Assembly: GCA_034008185.1 (NCBI GenBank)
Contig: CM067082.1
Coordinates: 101,551,311 to 101,615,310, forward strand
From: Gorsachius magnificus
Taxonomy: Eukaryota > Chordata > Aves > Pelecaniformes > Ardeidae
Direction of reading: 5' to 3'
Length of the DNA stretch: 64,000 nucleotides
Shown here: positions 31,001 through 42,334 of the stretch, in pieces
How the letters are laid out: each line of letters opens with the position of its first letter
How positions within the stretch are numbered: position 1 is the stretch's first letter
The notes under the pieces: generated by a model
Seen by the model: only the letters and a program-made list of their open reading frames with translations
Told to the model about the DNA's origin: nothing
Database searches by the model: none
Position numbers and translations under genes: made by a program

Positions 31001-31476
31001 TGGTTATAACTGTGCATGCCTACCAATCACATACACACACTGGTACAGATCTTTAGCTGGTGTAAATCGGTGTATCTGCCCCTTAACAAGCACAAGCTGG
31101 TCCTCTCACTGACTATCAGAGACATGGCAGCACATCAGATATGTGAAATGGAACAATCCCAGGAGATAAGGAATGAGTTGGTGGATGTGATAATGCTGAT
31201 CTGCCACATAACTACAGTAGCTAATCTTGATTTTATAATGATGCACGTATATTTACAGGAATCCATATATACAGATCCCCATCTGATTTATTTGGTTTTG
31301 CTGGGATTTTTAAGGACTGGCTCAATTATCCAACCCTCCCTGATATCTGGCCCAGCTCACAGACCCCAAATTTGTACGAAATAAACCGTGAGCTATCTGA
31401 AACCTCAATTATCTGATGCCTTCTGTGACATCCAGATAATCAGGGTTGCTCAGCGCATCGATTCTCAGGATCTAAC
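28052..31476 (-). other. HECW1: HECW1 intron, 3.4 kb
   Basis: This is unique intron with short A runs (29396-29404 and 30868-30880). No gene or mobile element was recognised. Confidence 0.8.
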
Positions 31477-32844
31477 CTTCTCTTCTGCTGCTTGGACCTG
31501 CTATTGGGGTGTCTAGACTCTCTGTGGCTCTTTGTGGATTCCCACCATGAGCTACTAGTTCATCTGGCCACTGGGAGGAGCCATCCACTTGCTCCCTGTC
31601 CAGCTCAGGGCTGTGTACTGAATCTGGCACTGACTCAAAAGCACTGTTCTCCTCCTCATCATCATCCTGTGAGGAAAAGACTGTGCTCTCAGAAATCTTT
31701 GCACTGTCGACAGAGGAGAAGCGGGTATGGCTGGAGAAGCGATTGTTACTGTCGTAACAGGAGGTGCTGTAGCAAGAAGTGCTGTAGCAGGAGGTACTGT
31801 AGCAGGAGGTGCTGTAGCAAGAGGGGCTGTAGCAAGAGGTGTCGCACGTCTCGCATTCATTGTCGCCATTGGGCCTGGAGCTTGACTCGCTCTCGCTTCC
31901 TGTCCTGGGGTGTTCCCCATCCAACAGCCCATCATTTAAGTCAGAGTTTTGCTCATCCAAGGTCCCAGGAGGCACCGTGCTCTGGCTGAAGTTCTCTTCA
32001 GCCTCATTTTCCAGAGGAGGATCTGCTGCCACTGTCTCACTCTCACTGACCACCTCCTTCTCCAATGCCTCCTTGACTGTAGACTCCTCCTCGTTCTCCC
32101 CACAGTTGCCACCATCTTGCTCTTCTTCCCCATCGCTGCTCATCTGTGCTGAGGGCAGGCTGTGGAGCAGGTTGTGGATCCGTATGTAGTGCGTGCGGGG
32201 GGTCTCTGGCTCACCGCAAGCTGAAGCTATGACTGTCTCAAGTTCAGACACAGGCAGGGAGCACGGCCTGTTTTTCCTCTTTGCTGTGGTCCTCAGTTGT
32301 AGCTTGTTGTCCTCCTCCTCCTGGGCTGAAGACCTTTCTTCTTCCTGACTCTTCTCTAGGTCCTTGCCAGCATGCACATCTGCACTCACCTCATCAATAT
32401 CTAATGTTTCTATGCTGGTCAAGACTCCACCATCTCCCTGAGTACCAGAATTGACTTTGTTATTTTCCCTAACTTCAGTCTCAGGAGGAGACATACAAGC
32501 CAGCAGAGCCAGCTGCTCCGTGAGGTCCGTAGCACTCAAAGAAGGCAGCACTTCTCCTGGGATAGATTCCAAGGGCTCAGGAACCGGCACCGCATCAACC
32601 TCCCCATCTCCTGCTAGCTCTTCATTTAAGCTGTTCTGGTTGACTTCCCCAGGTGGTTTGACAGCCCCTGGGCTATCGACACTGTTCACACTGTATCCAT
32701 TTAGCTGTTCTGGAGCTGTACTTTCTGAGGTCACTGTGTTGATGCATGGAGGCTCACCGAGGCTTTCCTCTGTGGGGTTGTTCACAGGGCTTTCCTGGAG
32801 GTCAGCTGGCTCAGGATCTGCACTAATGGAAACCTCTTCATCAT
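31477..32844 (-). CDS. HECW1: HECW1 large exon: acidic/Ser-rich linker with cysteine repeat
   Basis: This 1,368-nt exon encodes 455 full codons (segment residues 165-619) plus split codons at each end. It is mostly low-complexity acidic and serine-rich sequence, as expected for the linker between C2 and WW1. Two blocks look conserved with human HECW1. The first is at 32144-32281, containing KRKNRPCSLPVSELETVIAS and THYIRIHNLLHS. The second is about 31660-31745, containing HTRFSSVDSAKISESTVFSS. Between them, six copies of a Cys-Tyr pentapeptide (SCYST type) lie at 31754-31843. The acceptor is CATACAG|ATGATGAAG. The donor GAAG|GTTAGA is a weak match to consensus but gives the right phase. Long open frames on the other strand and in another frame here are composition shadows. 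The linker probably carries interaction and phosphorylation sites. Confidence 0.97.
31754..31843 (-). repeat. HECW1: Six 15-bp units encoding a Cys-Tyr pentapeptide repeat
   Basis: Six head-to-tail 15-nt units inside the large coding exon encode DTSCY, SPSCY, then STSCY four times. Units differ by synonymous and a few nonsynonymous changes. Human HECW1 has a similar run, about seven units as I remember it, so the repeat is ancestral but appears to vary in number. Confidence 0.93.
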
Positions 32845-34101
32845 CTGTATGAGACAGGAAAAGAAATTACTTACTCCTTTAACAAGAAGTGTTGACTGAA
32901 CCAGAAGCTTGGCTGTGGGGGCACAGGCATCCACAGCAATCAGAGAAAATTAGAAGCATAAATTACAGTGTGAAATGAGTGGGCAACTAAGCAACTATCA
33001 TGAAATGCTGCTTTTTTAACTAGGCAGCCTTTGTACAGTGGATTTAACAATCATGGGACTTACTCATGGTGGTAATCTGTATGCGGCACCCTGCCTCCTT
33101 GCAACATAACCTGAAAGTAACACCTTCTTGAAACTCCTCTTTGAGCCAAACTGGCATTGGAGGAGTATCATGGGAATGACAAGGAAATCTTCCCTGAGGT
33201 TTTAATGACACTTTTCTTGTCATGCTGAAGCTGACAGGACTCCATGACAGAGAACTTAAAAAACTGTTTTTCACATCCCTGAAAGGCAGAAACCTTCCCC
33301 AAAACATCTTCTGATGTGATCCTCATCTGTGCAACTTCCCCCATGGATGCCAGATAACCTGGGTTCTTTAATGCCATCCAAATAGTCAAAAGCCAGAAGT
33401 CAGGGTTTTCCAGCAAGGGTCAGGTCACGATTTCCAAACACTAATGCGGCTGCTCTTGGCTTGACAAAGTGTACCTGAGAAGGCACTACCATAGAAAGGC
33501 AAAAAGTCACTGAGCAATGCTATTGAGACTTTGAAATGGAAACCAAGGTTCAAACTTACACCATCATGACACCGACTTCCTAATAACTACAAGAGAATGT
33601 GAACCAAAACCAAACCAAAAGGGAGGGAAGGACAGGAACACTGAATTATTTTTTGTTTTACTTTTTCCATTAAAAATACTCAAAATGAGAAGGTTTCTAA
33701 TAATCTCTACTATTACATTCTCCATTTTTACTTAAGAAGTGCTCAAATGCAGATGACTTTACAAATAACAGCCCATCTAGCACTTCCCCAGGATAGATGA
33801 TAGAGAAGCAGATGAGACTTTAGTGTTCCACCCTCTTCTCTCCCACTGATACGGCAGAGTATTTGAAGCAGCGAAGAACAGGGGGATACAAGACACCGGT
33901 AGTTCTAAGCTAAAGGGAAACAGGAAAGAAGTTCTGACTCACGATGTATCCCGTGACAGGGGACTTTATGCACTTTCCTTTGCTCGTGACTGTACCTAAA
34001 GTCCTAGAGCAGCCACGAATTAATTCAGATTTCTGAGGAGAAAGAATGCAGAGCAAAACCCCCAAGATCTAGATAAATGATGGGTTAAGCATGAGAATTA
34101 C
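32845..34101 (-). other. HECW1: HECW1 intron, 1.26 kb
   Basis: This is unique intron. Open frames at 33044-33416 on the minus strand show no recognisable domain. Confidence 0.85.
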
Positions 34102-34202
34102 CTGGATGGATGGAACAAGTTATCTCAAATCGGAACTGCAGCTGGCCACTGACATGATCTGTAGGAAGCCTGCGACCCAGAGTGTAGCTTACAACCCTGT
34201 CC
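34102..34202 (-). CDS. HECW1: HECW1 exon: end of the C2 domain
   Basis: This 101-nt exon supplies the last base of Gly130, residues 131-163 and the first base of Asp164. It reads [20 protein letters not shown] and ends with [13 protein letters not shown]. The alternating hydrophobic LQFRFEI is the last C2 beta strand. The acceptor is TTTCAG|GGACAGG and the donor is CCAG|GTAATTC. ITCSIHP is ITSSIHP in the human protein as I remember it, a single Cys for Ser change. The flanking introns are short (2.0 and 1.26 kb). Confidence 0.95.
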
Positions 34203-36209
34203 CTGAAAGAAAACAAATATTGTCACAATAGACTACAACTTACCCAATGTCTACCATGCATAGATAAAGCTGCTGTGTCCTACAAAAATACATAATGGTT
34301 TTCAAAGGCTATTCAACCGAGCCATGAGGGCATGTTGACTTGCATACAAGAGAACGAATGGCAGAGAAGGAGAGGACAATGTCTTCAATTACAATGGAAC
34401 AGCTGAGTCAGTGAGTAAGACAGGCTTCTGGGGTACACAAGCACGTATGTATATATAGAGAGAGAACGGTGGGAATGGAACTTCTGCATTATGGGTATGA
34501 AGATATCGACATGGGAAGCAAACAACTCCCACTTCAGCTATTGTAACAAGACTTTACTTCCCTGCTGATCTGACCATATCTACCCTTCTGCAGAACCTCG
34601 CATTTCTTTATGTCCTTCCCTTCATCTGCATAAAATTCAGCTTTCCTGTCCTTCTTTCAAAATCCTGTACAGGCCAGTCCCCACTTACCACCTTCTCTTT
34701 TCAAACTGGCTGAATGACTGCTCTTCATCTATTTCCACCCCTCTTACCTCTATGAAGCTGAAATATCAGGAGAACACCTTCCTGACAAGGTTGATCAATG
34801 ACTCCATTCTGTCCTTGTGCAGGTCCCTCCCTTTGCCACACTTCATCCACCCCTCAGAACAGAATGAAACTACAGAAGAGATTAACTTCCCAGCTGCCCA
34901 AAATGAGGCTGAATCAATGTTTGCAAAGCATTTTTTGAGTGTAAAGGCTTCACTAAATAGTAATATTTATACACCTTTTAAAGAAACATAGTTCACTTCC
35001 AGTTGGGCCCAATATATTTGCTAGGGTAGTTTCACATGCATCAGAAACTCATGTAAATGAGACAGTCTTAAGACTTGTGTATGACCTTTCTGAACTCGTG
35101 TGTATACTTCTCGTTGACCTTGCCTGGGATTTAAAAGCCATTATGGTATTAAAACTAAGCCAGATCTAGGTGCACTGCTCTTGGCAAAGTGTATCCTTAG
35201 AGAGACAGTGTTTACAATAAGGAAGTGAAATAGGAAGTTATAATCAGAAGATGATGAGAAATCTTATCATATAAAGGGAAGCCAGTGATATCAGTTATAG
35301 GGCTCCACCTTCCCCAAGCTGTTCTTTTCCATCTGGTTTCTAAAAAGCTACTCTATCTTCCCTACTTGAGAAACAGGGAGGTAGCTTAGTCCCTTCTGGT
35401 AGATTCAGCTGTCAATATCACAGCCAATTTCTGAACCAGCTGTTCAAAAACACGTCCAACAAGCCCAGCTTCCTGCTGTTCTGCTGAATTGAGATCCAGT
35501 TTTCAAAAATGCCTTCTTGGGAACCGCATTGTCTACGTTCTCCTCAGTAGATGACTTTCTCTCCCTGCTCCTCAAGGTCTGAACCTTAAAGTCTAGAGCC
35601 AACTTTTTGGCTTTTTCTGCATACTATCCATCTTCCTAAAATTGGTTTGTGTTACTTTGGCAGCATACACTTTCCCAGGACTTTCATACAAAGGATAAGC
35701 AGGGCAGGGCTGGTGAGCTCAAGTAAACTGGTTATTCCTTGGCAGCAGGGTAGGGTCAGAAAGATTTAGTTACAACATGCCACATGTATTTTTTTATAAT
35801 ATTTGCACTGTCCAGAAATTAAAGGAAGGAAGAACAGATCTGGTATGATTTTAGCCCATAGGTAATTCCCTGAAACATGAAAACAGCCTGTTGATAACAT
35901 TAAAATAATATCCAAATTGAAAATATTGCACTCTCCAGATTCACAGCCATGATACACACAAACAATTTTCCTTCCTAAATGACAGCTCTCACTATTCAAA
36001 ATGTGATGGATAGGGTTATAGAGGGAATTCTTTGTCGGGCCCATAGTCCTATAAATTCTAATTAAGACCAACATCATTCATTACACATCTTTCAGTTTAA
36101 TAACTCTCCCTCAGCATCATTATATCAACTATAATGATATATCATCAGCGACTTCAAAACAGCAACACAGTTGTTAAACAACGGAAAGTAGCATAAGCAG
36201 CAAATTTAC
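34203..36209 (-). other. HECW1: HECW1 intron, 2.0 kb
   Basis: This is unique intron with a short TATATATAGAGAGAGA stretch at 34449-34464. Nothing else was recognised. Confidence 0.85.
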
Positions 36210-36352
36210 CCTATGGCATGCCTTTCCAAGAGGCGTTGAACTGGCATAGAGAGTTTTCCCAGGAAACGCTTGATGATTGGTCGGCTCTTGGCAAATTTGT
36301 CTTTAACTTCTATTTCCAGGACATCCGTGGGTAGGGAGACAAAGCTGAATTG
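36210..36352 (-). CDS. HECW1: HECW1 exon: C2 domain, third part
   Basis: This 143-nt exon encodes segment residues 83-129 plus two bases of Gly130. It runs [20 protein letters not shown], then [20 protein letters not shown], and ends [17 protein letters not shown] is the conserved 'L-x-V-x-D-K' strand and loop of C2 domains, and [10 protein letters not shown] is the next strand. The acceptor is TTATTGCAG|CAA and the donor is [23 protein letters not shown] fits HECW1; I recall HECW2 reading [15 protein letters not shown] here. The next exon is 2.0 kb downstream. Confidence 0.96.
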
Positions 36353-39300
36353 CTGCAATAAAGAAAGGGGACAGAACATGAAGCTAGTGGCTGGGCCACA
36401 ACAACACACAGCTGCTAGCGGCTTATCATCCTCTGTAGGTCTCTGGCTTTTTCATGGGACAGAAACAGTCCTTGGACTCCAAGACACAGGCCTGCAAAAT
36501 AAAAAGAGCTTGGCCTGAAAGACAGCAGGTGAAAGCACCCTACAGGTACTATGTCACACTGCAGAATGAGGCTTGGAGAATGCAGGAATTTCGTTTATTC
36601 ATATCATGGTAGCAGTCAAACACTCCAAACAAGGCTTGCTAATGGCAAGGACAATACACCTAGAGAAAACTAATGAACTCTGCCCTAGCAATGATTATTT
36701 ATCTAAATGTAATTGCACAGCTTATGCTTTTTTCCTTTTTTCTCCCCCACACAAATTCTACAAACTTTAAATAGCTGCATATAAGTACAACCAAACTGTC
36801 AGCCTGGAGAGACGTTTAGGCAGCATTTCCCTCCAAGTGAAATTAGTCCTCTTTGCGTTTGACTGGCTATTTGTGGTACTTTAGCTGAGAGGCACGCCCC
36901 AGCTATTGAGAAGTGAGGACCTAGTGAGGTGAAGGATACATGATCAGAGTTTTCAGACACGTCTTGAAACATGTCCATCTCTTGCTCATCCCCACCCCAC
37001 CTTAAAAAGCAGAAAGCCTGAACAGATTGTTTATTTGGATCAATCTCCTAACCTGGTTCACAGCAAGTAAGCCATGGCACAAGCCACTGGAACAAATGAT
37101 ACTGCAGAAGGTAGGAATGGCACCATCTAAAACTGTTGCTGTCACCAAGTGTTTTGAAACACATGACCACCACCTCAGCCAATCTGGTTTTAAGAACATC
37201 TATTTTTATTTGTAAGCAATGTTTCAATAAGCTTTTAGAGACTGTGTGCATGCAAACCTGAGGTAGGAAGGAGGAGGGTGGTATTTTAGGTTGCAAGAGC
37301 AAGGAAGCCCATGTGTGGGAAGTCCAAGTATGGGAGCATAAGGCCACCTGGAGATGTGATGATCTCCCCACAGGGAAAGAAAATCTCTGTTTAGGACTAA
37401 CAGTGAAAAGCAAATCTATTTAGATAACTTGGCTTTGCTTGCTCCTAGACTAGCTAAATTCAGTACAGACTTGGAGCTGGTGACATAGGCCACTGAATAA
37501 TTTTTTCCAAACAGATCTGCTACTACTAGAATATCATCAATCAAAAAAAGCACATCTCTGCTGTGGTGTGCAATAGTAGGAAAACTGTAAGACTGCTGTT
37601 CACCTAACTGAAAGGTCAGTATTGAACTGGAAGACAACTTCTGTAGTACAGGAATATTGAGATGGATGAAAGGATATCCTAGCTTTCCTGCTGCCAAACC
37701 AGTCTTCACAACAGAATCATGCTCTGGGTTATCGAGGCCTGGAGTTAAGCCATAAATTGCTTGCTCTATTGAATCATGATCTAATTTTCAGAAATGCTTA
37801 CTTTGAACAGCTTCAAGTGAAACCAATGTGAGTGGGATATTCTCTTAATCAGGCCCTTCAAAAATGCAAATAATCAGAGAAATACAATTGAAATAACAGC
37901 TAAAGTGTTCTTTTCTTCCCATTTCTTCTACATCTTTGCAACACGTTACCAAAGAAGATAAACCCGACAAAGGGGAGAACATTAATTCCCACGTATATTG
38001 AAAGTTGCCTTACAAAAACAACTTGTATTACCATTACCATTTCATCTGCTAAAACCCTTGGGTAACTGCCACTTAACGACACTTGCAAGGAAAGCAGAAG
38101 GGAATTAACTTTTAACTGAATGAGGTTATTGTAACATACAGCAATTTGCCATTTAATGAATTCTCCATTACTATGCTGTTGACACCTATATTGTAAAAAA
38201 GTTTCTGTGGGGTAGAGCCTGCACACACACACAGGTAAAGACTAAACTGTTTGTAAGTGCAAAGTAAAATGTAGGCTAATGATCTGCACCTTCCTATGTT
38301 ATTAATATTTTGTCTTGTGGTACAGCTCAGAAGCAAATAGGAATCTGCATGCACATTTATTTCCATATTATATGGTTCAGGTGGAACCAAGCCTGACAGT
38401 TCCTTTTTTGCACAAGAAGCATATTGACATTTTCCAGAGTAACTATCAGCACCTGAGCAGAGAGTATGGCTGTGTGGAGCAAGGTGTGTTGGAATCAACC
38501 AAAGGAAATGTCTTTTCCCTTGAACAGCTGTGCCTCTCAGACATACAAACACTGGGATACAATTTGTAAAATCAGATTTGTGTTCTGATTTCATCATCTG
38601 CCAACCATGTTGCCTTTGGGGATACATGAGACTGCCCTGGGACCAGCCCCTGGTTCACAGTTCTCAAACGCTTCTTCTAGGAGAATGTTCTCATGCATAA
38701 AACCAGCAGCATCTTGGAAACATTAAGCCTTTAAGACCAGAAGCGTCCTGTGGCAGAGCTCAAAGGTTTTGCCATTTGGAAACAACTGCAGTTTGAGATC
38801 AAAAGCGTACTCAGATAAACGGGTTTGGAGACAGCTTGTAAAATAGTGGTAATTTTACACAATTCGGTTTTTGATTATCTAAGCACTTGTTCCTGCTGAT
38901 GCATTCATCTAGTTTAATCCTTAATGGACATGATTTTTTCTAAGGCAATCCCTGACTGTGGCTGCCTCAGGCTCAGGCCATCCACACTGAAAAGCCTGAA
39001 GGAATCCTCCTTTGCAGAACACACTGGCCTCTGGCTCTTTGAAAAATGGATCCCAGCAAAACACCTAGGTTTGAGAACTCAAATACTTACAAACTCATTT
39101 TCAGAAGTCACCAATCACTTCTGAAAACACGCAGGTTCTTGTGATTTTTAAAGATGAAACCGTCGTCTTTGGATATGGAAGCAAATCACCATCAAACCCT
39201 AATTTCTCTCTCTTCCTTCAACTTCTTTTCTGACAAGTGCCGGCCCCTGTGCCTTAGCCACAAAACATTGACTCATTTATGCTGTTCAAGCCTTGGCCTT

Positions 39301-39486
39301 TACTATCCTATTTATCTGAATGAGAAAGGACCCTGCGTTTCGTGGTCTTCTTCAATATAACGAACATTACACATTAGTATTATATTACTGCTACAATAAA
39401 TGACATCCTTTCCTTGCCTAATATTTGCGAATTGTCATAGAGCAACAGCCAGTTTGCAAAAATGATAGCAGAAGCTTCATATGTAA

Positions 39487-39503
39487 GTGTGTGTGTGTGT
39501 GTG
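39487..39503. repeat. (GT)n microsatellite
   Basis: Eight and a half perfect GT units form a short dinucleotide repeat. Confidence 0.9.
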
Positions 39504-42118
39504 AAAAGACAGATTATAAATTCTGTACTACCCTTGGGTTCACACTCAGTGATGTTGTAATTAATAATTCATCCTACAGAGGGGCGAGAAAAGAATGCTG
39601 TAAGATCACAACAGGAGATAAAAATCAATGCTCTTCAGGATGAGGAAAGGTTGATGCAGCTTCTTACAAGTGCCCACAAACTACACCTCTGATAACCAAA
39701 AGTGCTGCATTTTAAGAATGTCTGCTGCCATTTTTTGATGTTACTATCACAATTTTTTACTGTAAGTCTTCTGTTATTTGGAACTTTTCTTGTTATCACA
39801 ACTCTCAGTATTACAGAATTAACTCAGAAATTAACCTTTCACATTAAAAAGAAGTATAATGTCATGGCTGTAGAGAAAAACAAGAATAGAAAAACATTAT
39901 ACAATGAGCCCAAATATATTATTTTAAAAAGACTTCTGATTTTTCTGACAGTCACTCCTTGAAGCCAGATTCTTGTATGAAGTTTACATCAACAGGCTTT
40001 TTTCACAGTCAAAGAACAAATTCAAAATATAATTTCTGGCAGTTTTTAAATTCTGATGTCCTGACAACTTCTGAAAAAGGTTTAGCCTCTCCAGCTGTCC
40101 AGAGGTCCACCAAACTTGACAATGGCTGCATGGACGTCGTTTGTGACTTCGTCTGAAGCTTTCTTTGTACTTTAATACAAAAATCCTCAAAGGAAGTAAT
40201 GGATTTCAACACAGGTGCAAACTCATCTACCAAAACAGCTACAGTTTCAAGGCTAAAGCCCCACCCAAGGAAAAGACTTTGCTGATGACTGATTACGTAT
40301 TTATTTGGATAACAGCAGAAAATAGGACATCTGGGAAGAACAATACACAGAAATTCTAAGTAATGGCTAGAACTTGATGTTTTTACTTGATCCCTAACCA
40401 AAACTCAAATAAAATGCATTATAAAAAATGTGGAGGCAAAAACCTCTTACAAGGTATCACAGGACCCAAAATTCATAGTTGATCTGCAGCAGTCAGTGGT
40501 GGAATGGATAACAAACAAGAAGATAAATCTCTATTCTCTGATTAGTCCAAACCAGTAATTACCTATAACATTGCATTACCCTGTATATCACAACTATTGC
40601 TTTGTACAAAATTATTCTTAGAACTTGAGATGATAACATGACACAGCACACTCCACAGAGGATATGGCAGGTTGCCTCAACAAAACTGCCAAGAAATTAC
40701 CATTAGGAACAGCCCGTTTCTCACAGGCCCTAGAAACAGTCTCAGATCCCATCTTATCCATGTAATGTATCAGATGTCCCTTGTCTGATCCTTACCACCT
40801 AGGGATGAGAGGGCTCCTGTTTACAGGTTAGATATAGGAGTTGAGATTACCAATACCCTCACATTGAGGAGCACCACTGGAAGTTTGAGGTGGTCAACCA
40901 GCTGCCCCTGTGTCTTGTCTGGTCTGGTCTGTCTGCATGCAAACTGGAAAATGCCCAGAGACAGGGGCTTTGGAAGAGAGTGCCAAACTCCAGAGCAGGA
41001 GATCTTTTTATTTTCCTTTAGAAATGTATTAGGTCTGTTACAAGAAATGGTTATCTATCAGGTGTATTCCTAAAAAGAAGCTATGTGCAGAAAGTCTGAA
41101 CAGAAGGAATGATTGAAGATCGCTGGCATACTGGGGAAAAATAGCGCATCATGAACAGTGGTTAAGGAGGCCTTGTGGAGGCTGATGTTTCCTGATCCCT
41201 GGAATACCTGGAATTCTTCGGCCATGTCTGCATTAGGAAGACGTGTGGTACAATAGGAGCTGATCTGGAAAGCAAAGCAGTGGGTGCTGTACATCTGATG
41301 GCCACATCCAGACATGTTGCAAGGGTTTTACCCTGAAGTAACTCCAGGCTGGTGCCCTGGACTGAACTCCCATTATCATCTGAAAAGTGTTAGGTACACT
41401 GCTGAAGGACATCTCTTGGCTTACTTTCTGCTAAGAGTAATTCAGTTCATGCACTTTAAGACTGCCAAGCAGTGTCTTTAGTGGGGAGATCAGGAGATTT
41501 GCTTTGAAACCGTTGTCCTGAACAGAATGAAAATACTACTGTAGATGGACCCACTGAATCATTAAGAACCATGATCTATAGAACAAGTTAGTGTTTGTAT
41601 TATCTTTTCAGTGTCTTCTTTAATTATTTCCTTTTTAGGATGTTCTTGCATCCCTCTGGAATTATGATGGCTAGGAGGAAACAGACTTGCTCTAGAAGCA
41701 AAGCCATTGCGTCTCTCTACTTTCCCCACTTCTTTAGCCATTTGTCAATGCCTGTTCCACTTGTTACAGTAGCAGGACATCCAATGACTGCTTTGTTCCT
41801 ACATGTTTAATGAAAGAGGTAGTAGGATAGGAGAGAAAGACTCTATTAATTTCTCACTAAGAGAAAAGCTGCAGCATTACAGGACATCTTACACACTAGA
41901 GAATCTGTACCAGGCACAGCCTCAAAATCCCCCAGGCAAAGGAAAAGCTTTGGTTGATACTTTCTCAGGCACCAAAAATCAACAAGCCATAATTAATTAC
42001 TTCCATAGAAATACAGAGAAGGGAGGGAGAGGGAAGAGTGAAAGTGACATGATGGAGACAGCCACATCAACACATTAAGTCTTCTTGGGCTAAGCAATGT
42101 ATCATCAGTTTTGACCCT

Positions 42119-42334
42119 AGAATCATAGAATCACCTCGGTTGGAAAAGACCTTTAAGATCATCGAGTCCAACCGTTAACCTAGCACTGCCATCCCACCAC
42201 TAAACCATGTCCCTAAGCACCTCATCTATCCTTCTTTTAAAGACCTCCAGGGATGAGGACTCCACCACCTCCCTGGGCAGCCCATTCCAGAGCCTGACAA
42301 CCCTCTCAGTGAAGAAGTTTTTCCTAATGTCTAG
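42119..42334 (-). mobile_element. CR1 LINE 3' fragment
   Basis: This 216-bp fragment in minus orientation begins AGAATCATAGAATCACCTCG and continues GGTTGGAAAAGACCTTTAAG. It ends at AATGTCTAG, a strong 5' truncation. It is nearly identical to the 3' end of the 46.6 kb copy and shares TCATCGAGTCCAACCG and TAGCACTGCCATCCCACC, so it belongs to the same young subfamily. Confidence 0.95.

Noticed and set aside
31492..31989. 165-residue plus-strand open frame opposite the large HECW1 exon, and a 126-residue minus-strand alternate frame (31555-31935)
   Set aside because: Both arise from the GC-rich, repetitive composition of the coding exon; neither resembles a known protein, and the HECW1 frame explains the sequence.
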